A DNA stretch of 9,609 nucleotides from Candidatus Nitrosopumilus sp. (GTDB taxonomy: Archaea > Thermoproteota > Nitrososphaeria > Nitrososphaerales > Nitrosopumilaceae). The first letter of the stretch is position 1. Every line of letters begins with the position of its first letter. A program made the position numbers and the translations under genes. The notes below the pieces were generated by a model. It ran no database searches and was not told the origin of the DNA. It saw only the letters and a program-made list of their open reading frames with translations. This document shows positions 6,261 to 9,609 of the stretch, piece by piece. Where the stretch lies: positions 1-9,609 of the forward strand of contig DAOWGL010000002.1 of NCBI GenBank assembly GCA_030637455.1, in the 5' to 3' direction.

Positions 6261-6890
6261 ATGAGTGAACAAACTGCAGCAATTGACATCAAAAAGATGG
6301 TTTTAGCCACTGGAATTAGAGTAGGCACTCAAGTTAAGACCAAATTCATGAAACCATTCATCACTAAAGCAAGCCCTGAAGGCCTATACATGCTTGATTT
6401 AGACATCACATTAGAAAAAATCAAAACAGCAGCCAAATTCATCAATAGATTAGGTGCTGAAAACCTCATAGTGTGTTCAGGTAGACAATATGCAGAAACA
6501 CCAATTGAGAAATTCTGTGAAAATTTAGGTTCTAAAAAATTACTAAACAGATTCATGCCAGGTACACTAACAAATCCATCATTACCATATTACATTGAAC
6601 CAAAATTAGTTTTAATTTCAGATCCACAAGTAGATGAACAAGCAATTATTGAAGCAACAAATGCAGGTATTCCAATTATTGGAATTGCAAATACAGACAA
6701 CATCACATCTAATCTGGATGTAATTATTCCAGCAAACAACAGAGGAAGAAAAGCTCTAGCTACAGTTTACTGGTTATTGGTACGTCAAGTCTTAATCGAA
6801 AGAGGAGAATTAAAAGACAATGAACCAATGAAAGAAGAAATCGACGATTTTGAAACAAAGATTACCGAAGAAGAAATCGACGATTTTTAG
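6261..6890 (+). CDS. rps2: 30S ribosomal protein uS2 (archaeal/eukaryal type)
   Basis: A 209-residue small-subunit ribosomal protein homologous to bacterial RpsB and eukaryotic RPSA. Signature segments are LIVCSGRQYAETPIEKFCEN, FMPGTLTNPSLPYYIEPKL, the ISDPQVDEQAIIEA segment, GIANTD and the IPANNRGRKAL segment followed by YWLLVRQVL. The PGTLTNP and IPANNRGR forms are typical of the archaeal/eukaryal branch. The C-terminus is a short acidic tail with EEIDDF twice, encoded by an exact 18-base direct repeat. Starts at ATG 6261, 7 bases after the enolase stop, with no Shine-Dalgarno site. Same operon as rpoN and eno, an order conserved in many archaea. Confidence 0.97.
   Translation: MSEQTAAIDIKKMVLATGIRVGTQVKTKFMKPFITKASPEGLYMLDLDITLEKIKTAAKFINRLGAENLIVCSGRQYAETPIEKFCENLGSKKLLNRFMPGTLTNPSLPYYIEPKLVLISDPQVDEQAIIEATNAGIPIIGIANTDNITSNLDVIIPANNRGRKALATVYWLLVRQVLIERGELKDNEPMKEEIDDFETKITEEEIDDF
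6834..6887 (+). repeat. 18-base perfect direct repeat in the 3' end of rps2
   Basis: GAAGAAATCGACGATTTT occurs at 6834-6851 and again at 6870-6887, a period of 36 bases (12 codons). Both copies are in frame and encode EEIDDF, the second ending at the stop codon. Identity at the third codon positions suggests a recent duplication or selection on the peptide repeat. Confidence 0.9.
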
Positions 6891-6906
6891 AATTTAAAGT
6901 GTTTAA

Positions 6907-7848
6907 TTGAAATCCAAAGCTTCTGCACCAGGAAAAGTAATTCTTTTTGGAGAACATTTTGTTGTGTATGGAGTTAAAGCAATTCTCTGTGCAATTAACA
7001 AAAGAATCACGGTAACTGCTGAAAAAATTGAAGGAGGGAAAATTTCCATTAAATCAAACATTGGAAATTTAGAATTAGAAACTGGAAAATTAATTTCAGA
7101 AATTAATTCACCATTAAAACCATTTTACTATTTGGCAGATAAAATGTTAAAGAATGAAAACACAGGAATTAAAATCATTGTCGAATCAGATATCCCACCA
7201 GGAGTTGGTCTAGGTTCATCATCTGCATGTTGTGTTGCAGGAGCAGCAGCAATTTCAAGATTATTTAAAAAAATATCAAAAGAAGAGATTCTGTCCTTAG
7301 CAATAGAAGCTGAAAAAACAATTTTTGAAAATACATCAGGAGCTGATTGTACAGTCTGTATATATGGTGGAATTATGGATTATGATAAAGAAAATGGATT
7401 TCATAAAATAGAATCTGAGCCTAATTTTCATCTAGTAATTGCTAATTCAAACATTGAACATTCCACAGAATCAGTAGTAGAAGATGTAAGAAAATTTAAA
7501 GAAAATGACGAAGTTGAATTTTCTTCATTATGTAAAATGGAATCAAAATTAGTAGAAGATGTTTTAGAATTATTGAAAGAAAATGACATCAAAAAATTAG
7601 GAACTAAAGTTAGAGAAAATCAAGAATATTTAGAGACAATAGGAATTTCAAATGATAAATTAAGAGAAATGATCCAAATAGGTCAAACTCAATCATTTGG
7701 TGCAAAAATTACAGGTGCAGGTGGTGGAGGGTGTATCTATGCTCTTACAGATGAATCAAATCTTGAACAGACCATTAACCAATTCAAAGATAAGAATTAC
7801 GATTGTTTTTCAGTTAAAATCGATTTTAAAGGTCTGGATACTTTTTAA
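6907..7848 (+). CDS. mvk: Mevalonate kinase (GHMP kinase family)
   Basis: Phosphorylates mevalonate to 5-phosphomevalonate with ATP, the first kinase step towards archaeal lipids. It is 313 residues from TTG 6907. GHMP motif 1 is APGKVILFGEHFVVYG (7-22, with K10). Motif 2 is the phosphate loop PPGVGLGSSSA (97-107). The catalytic Asp is D147 in SGAD. Motif 3 is GAKITGAGGGGC (265-276). The APGK..FGEH N-terminus separates mevalonate kinase from other GHMP kinases. Bacterial and eukaryotic enzymes usually have HGxPSGxD before the catalytic Asp; here it is FENTSGAD, a divergent form. It follows rps2 by 16 bases with no Shine-Dalgarno site and is followed by ipk, which supports the pathway role. 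Confidence 0.94.
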   Translation: MKSKASAPGKVILFGEHFVVYGVKAILCAINKRITVTAEKIEGGKISIKSNIGNLELETGKLISEINSPLKPFYYLADKMLKNENTGIKIIVESDIPPGVGLGSSSACCVAGAAAISRLFKKISKEEILSLAIEAEKTIFENTSGADCTVCIYGGIMDYDKENGFHKIESEPNFHLVIANSNIEHSTESVVEDVRKFKENDEVEFSSLCKMESKLVEDVLELLKENDIKKLGTKVRENQEYLETIGISNDKLREMIQIGQTQSFGAKITGAGGGGCIYALTDESNLEQTINQFKDKNYDCFSVKIDFKGLDTF

Positions 7849-7871
7849 TTGATCAGATAATTTTGAAAAAC

Positions 7872-8624
7872 ATGATTCTAATAAAATTAGGCGGATCCAT
7901 CATTACAAATAAAGAAAAACCATTATCTCCAAGGAAAGAAACAATTGAAAAACTATCTAAAAGTTTGAGAAAGATTGATGAACCAATAATTATTGTTCAT
8001 GGAGGAGGATCATATGGGCATTATTGGTCTGTAAAATACGATATGCATACAAAAGAAAAAAAATACAATCCAAAGGGAGTTGCAATTGTTAAAAATTCAA
8101 TGATTGAATTGAATAAAATAATTCTAGATTCATTAATAAAAAATAGATTAAATCCATACTGTCTTCCTCCAACTGATTTTATGTCTGGAAATAAACCCAT
8201 TATTAAAAAAATTAAAGAGATTGAAAAAATTGCAAAGTCAGGCTTGATTCCAGTCACATATGGAGATGCACTATGGTTTGGTCAGAATAAAACATACATT
8301 TTATCTGGAGATAAAATTATGGCCCATATAGCAAAAATTCTAAAACCCAGACTATGCATTTTTGCACTAAACGAAGATGGATTGTATTCGGATTTAAAAT
8401 CAAAGAAACTAATTTATGAATTACAGGGTGAACGTCCATCAATTTCTGAAAATAAAATGGATGTTACAGGTGGAATGACTAGGAAAGTTGAAGAAGCATC
8501 AAAAATTGCAAAGATGGGGATGAATGTTTTCTTTGTAAACGGTAACAAACCTGAAAGGATTGTGAAAGCGGTTAAAAATAGGACATTTGAAGGAACATTG
8601 TTTAGAGGTAAAAGAAATGTCTGA
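7872..8624 (+). CDS. ipk: Isopentenyl phosphate kinase (amino acid kinase superfamily)
   Basis: Phosphorylates isopentenyl phosphate to IPP, the hallmark kinase of archaeal mevalonate pathways. From ATG 7872 it has 250 residues and begins MILIKLGGSIIT, like other IPKs; an in-frame TTG at 7863 would add three residues. Motifs: K5 in IKLGGS, HGGGSYGH (43-50) with the IPK-marker His at 50, YGDALWF (130-136), LSGDKIMA (144-151), LNEDGLYSD (the nucleotide-binding part of the family) and DVTGGMTRK (197-205). The His at 50 favours IPK over other amino acid kinases, which use different residues there. Lies 23 bases after mvk; its stop is overlapped by 8 bases by the isomerase start. Confidence 0.93.
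   Translation: MILIKLGGSIITNKEKPLSPRKETIEKLSKSLRKIDEPIIIVHGGGSYGHYWSVKYDMHTKEKKYNPKGVAIVKNSMIELNKIILDSLIKNRLNPYCLPPTDFMSGNKPIIKKIKEIEKIAKSGLIPVTYGDALWFGQNKTYILSGDKIMAHIAKILKPRLCIFALNEDGLYSDLKSKKLIYELQGERPSISENKMDVTGGMTRKVEEASKIAKMGMNVFFVNGNKPERIVKAVKNRTFEGTLFRGKRNV
8604..8609 (+). promoter_or_regulatory. Shine-Dalgarno site of the IPP isomerase gene
   Basis: AGAGGT lies inside the 3' end of ipk, 7 bases before ATG 8617. It is the strongest ribosome binding site in this operon and decides the isomerase start against the in-frame TTG at 8587. Confidence 0.6.
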
Positions 8625-9261
8625 AGAATTTGTAATTTTAGTTGATGAAAATGATAACCCGATAGGAAGTGAAGAGAAGGTAAAATGTCATTTACCAAAT
8701 GGGAAACTACATCGAGCATTTACTGCATTGTTATTTGATGAAGATGGCAGGCTTGTCCTTACAAGGAGAGCCAAAGAGAAAATGTTATGGCCTAATGATT
8801 GGGATGGAACATTTGCAAGTCATCCAAGAGAATCAGAAACTTATGTTTCATCAGGAGAAAGAAGAATGCCTGAAGAATTAGGAATTAAGGGGACATTAGA
8901 TTATTTGCATAAATTTGAATATCATGTCCCATACAAAGATGTAGGATCTGAAAATGAAATATGTGGAACATTAATTGGCATAATTGACAAGTCTACTGAA
9001 TTAAAAGAAATTGATGGTGAAATTGATGAAATTAAATGGATTTCTTCTAAAGAACTAATTGTAGAATTAAAGAAAAACCCACAAATCTATTGTCCATGGA
9101 TGCTTATTGCATTGGAATTATTAGAAAAATCTGATAAATCCATGCTCGAAAAACATGCAAATGTCTTATCTACATGGATTAACAGTGAAGTGCATGATGA
9201 ATTGCAAAAAGCAATTAAAATTCATCTGCCAAATGACAAATGGAGATTAGTAAATGAATAA
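8617..9261 (+). CDS. idi: Type 1 isopentenyl-diphosphate delta-isomerase (Nudix fold), catalytic Cys replaced by Ala
   Basis: Expected to interconvert IPP and DMAPP, the primer for prenyl chains. It is 214 residues, longer than the 182-residue E. coli enzyme because of a C-terminal extension. Metal ligands match E. coli numbering: H25 (KCH), H32 (LHRAF), H69 (SHP) and E87 (RRMPEELG), plus the ENE pair E112/E114 (E114/E116 in E. coli). The block normally TNxxCxHP reads WDGTFASHP, with Ala at 67 (codon GCA, 8815-8817) where E. coli has catalytic Cys67. The Trp in CPWM near the C-terminal part is as in the family. Start ATG 8617 has a good Shine-Dalgarno site and overlaps ipk by 8 bases. Family and context argue for IPP isomerase; chemistry without the Cys is open. 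Confidence 0.88.
   Translation: MSEEFVILVDENDNPIGSEEKVKCHLPNGKLHRAFTALLFDEDGRLVLTRRAKEKMLWPNDWDGTFASHPRESETYVSSGERRMPEELGIKGTLDYLHKFEYHVPYKDVGSENEICGTLIGIIDKSTELKEIDGEIDEIKWISSKELIVELKKNPQIYCPWMLIALELLEKSDKSMLEKHANVLSTWINSEVHDELQKAIKIHLPNDKWRLVNE
9242..9245 (+). promoter_or_regulatory. Possible Shine-Dalgarno site of the prenyltransferase gene
   Basis: GGAG within the last codons of idi, 8 bases before ATG 9254. Modest match; it favours ATG 9254 over the in-frame ATG at 9272. Confidence 0.4.
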
Positions 9262-9609
9262 AACTAAACAAATGGAACAAAATGCAAAATTAGTCAACAA
9301 ACATCTAAATTCAAAATTAAAAGGAAATCCTAAAAAACTCTACGATGCAGCAGGGCATCTAATTATTAATGGAGGGAAAAGACTAAGGCCATACATGGTA
9401 ATTAGAAGTTGTCAAATTTTAAAAGGCAAAGTTTCCAATGCAATGCCTGCTGCAAGTGCAGTAGAGATGGTACATAATTTCTCATTAGTTCATGATGATA
9501 TTATGGATAATGATGAAATGCGTCATGGAGTTCCTACAGTGCATAAAAAATTTGGTATGCCAATTGCAATTCTTGCCGGAGATGTTTTATTTTCAAAAGC
9601 ATTTCAAAT
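9254..9609 (+). CDS. idsA: Geranylgeranyl diphosphate synthase-type polyprenyl synthetase, 3'-truncated by window edge
   Basis: Condenses DMAPP with IPP to build the C20 (or C15/C20) chain for archaeal ether lipids. Only the first 118 residues are present. GGKRLRP (40-46) is the substrate-binding motif, and the first Asp-rich motif is DDIMD (81-85) in LVHDDIMD. The residue five before that motif is Phe76 and there is no insertion in the motif. This matches the type I (archaeal) GGPP synthase pattern, so C20 product is favoured over longer chains. ATG 9254 overlaps the idi stop by 8 bases. The second Asp-rich motif lies off the window. Operon context agrees. Confidence 0.93.
   Translation, partial: MNKTKQMEQNAKLVNKHLNSKLKGNPKKLYDAAGHLIINGGKRLRPYMVIRSCQILKGKVSNAMPAASAVEMVHNFSLVHDDIMDNDEMRHGVPTVHKKFGMPIAILAGDVLFSKAFQ

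Noticed and set aside
8587..8616. TTG-initiated upstream extension of idi inside ipk
   Set aside because: ATG 8617 has a strong AGAGGT site at 7-base spacing, and puts H25, H32 and H69 at the same numbers as in E. coli IDI.
8414..8719. 101-codon open frame on the minus strand across the ipk/idi junction
   Set aside because: Antisense to two conserved genes and without family signatures; explained by the AT-rich codon use of the plus-strand genes.
1..9609. Mobile element, CRISPR array, attachment site or novel defence system
   Set aside because: No transposase, integrase, spaced short repeats or inverted-repeat boundaries seen. A tRNA gene is present, but no second copy of its 3' end or integrase gene is nearby, so it is not a recognisable integration site.

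Overview
The window is AT-rich archaeal DNA. It carries archaeal RNA polymerase subunit N, an archaeal/eukaryal-type uS2, archaeal isoprenoid (ether-lipid) genes, an archaeal CobT-like protein and an archaeal translin homologue. The type 1 IPP isomerase beside a rpoN-eno-rps2-mvk-ipk gene order, the frequent TTG/GTG starts, the sparse Shine-Dalgarno sites and the low GC suggest an ammonia-oxidising Nitrososphaerota (Thaumarchaeota) relative of Nitrosopumilus. That assignment is inference from gene content, not a database match. Coding density is very high, and no stretch over 300 bases lacks a gene.

Layout. (1) Bases 1-1629 (+) hold glucosamine-6-phosphate synthase (glmS), cut at the left edge. 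(2) Bases 3938-1616 (-) form a compact three-gene unit: NAD(P)HX epimerase (YjeF_N), a glyoxalase-II-like metallo-beta-lactamase hydrolase and an archaeal CobT-like phosphoribosyltransferase. Its last gene converges on glmS and overlaps it by 14 bases. (3) Bases 4012-4626 (+) hold a translin/TRAX-family protein, divergent from the epimerase gene. (4) Bases 4726-4642 (-) hold an intronless tRNA-Leu(GAG). (5) From 4777 to the right edge (+) runs one tightly packed operon: rpoN, enolase, uS2, mevalonate kinase, isopentenyl phosphate kinase, type 1 IPP isomerase and a geranylgeranyl-diphosphate-synthase-type prenyltransferase, cut at the right edge.

How the genes work together. The right-hand operon couples transcription (RpoN), translation (uS2) and glycolysis/gluconeogenesis (enolase) to isoprenoid synthesis. 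Mevalonate kinase makes 5-phosphomevalonate; IPK makes IPP from isopentenyl phosphate; the isomerase is expected to make DMAPP; the prenyltransferase builds the C20 chain for archaeal lipids. IPK implies an archaeal-type mevalonate route in which decarboxylation comes before the second phosphorylation. The enzymes linking phosphomevalonate to isopentenyl phosphate are not in the window.

Most of the region is housekeeping DNA; I see no mobile element, CRISPR array or defence system. The points most worth a second look are: the IPP isomerase has Ala where the family has its catalytic Cys, with the other active-site residues kept; one TATA-like element sits midway between tRNA-Leu and rpoN and may drive both; the epimerase and enolase differ from family consensus at conserved positions; and an 18-base duplication encodes a repeated acidic tail on uS2.
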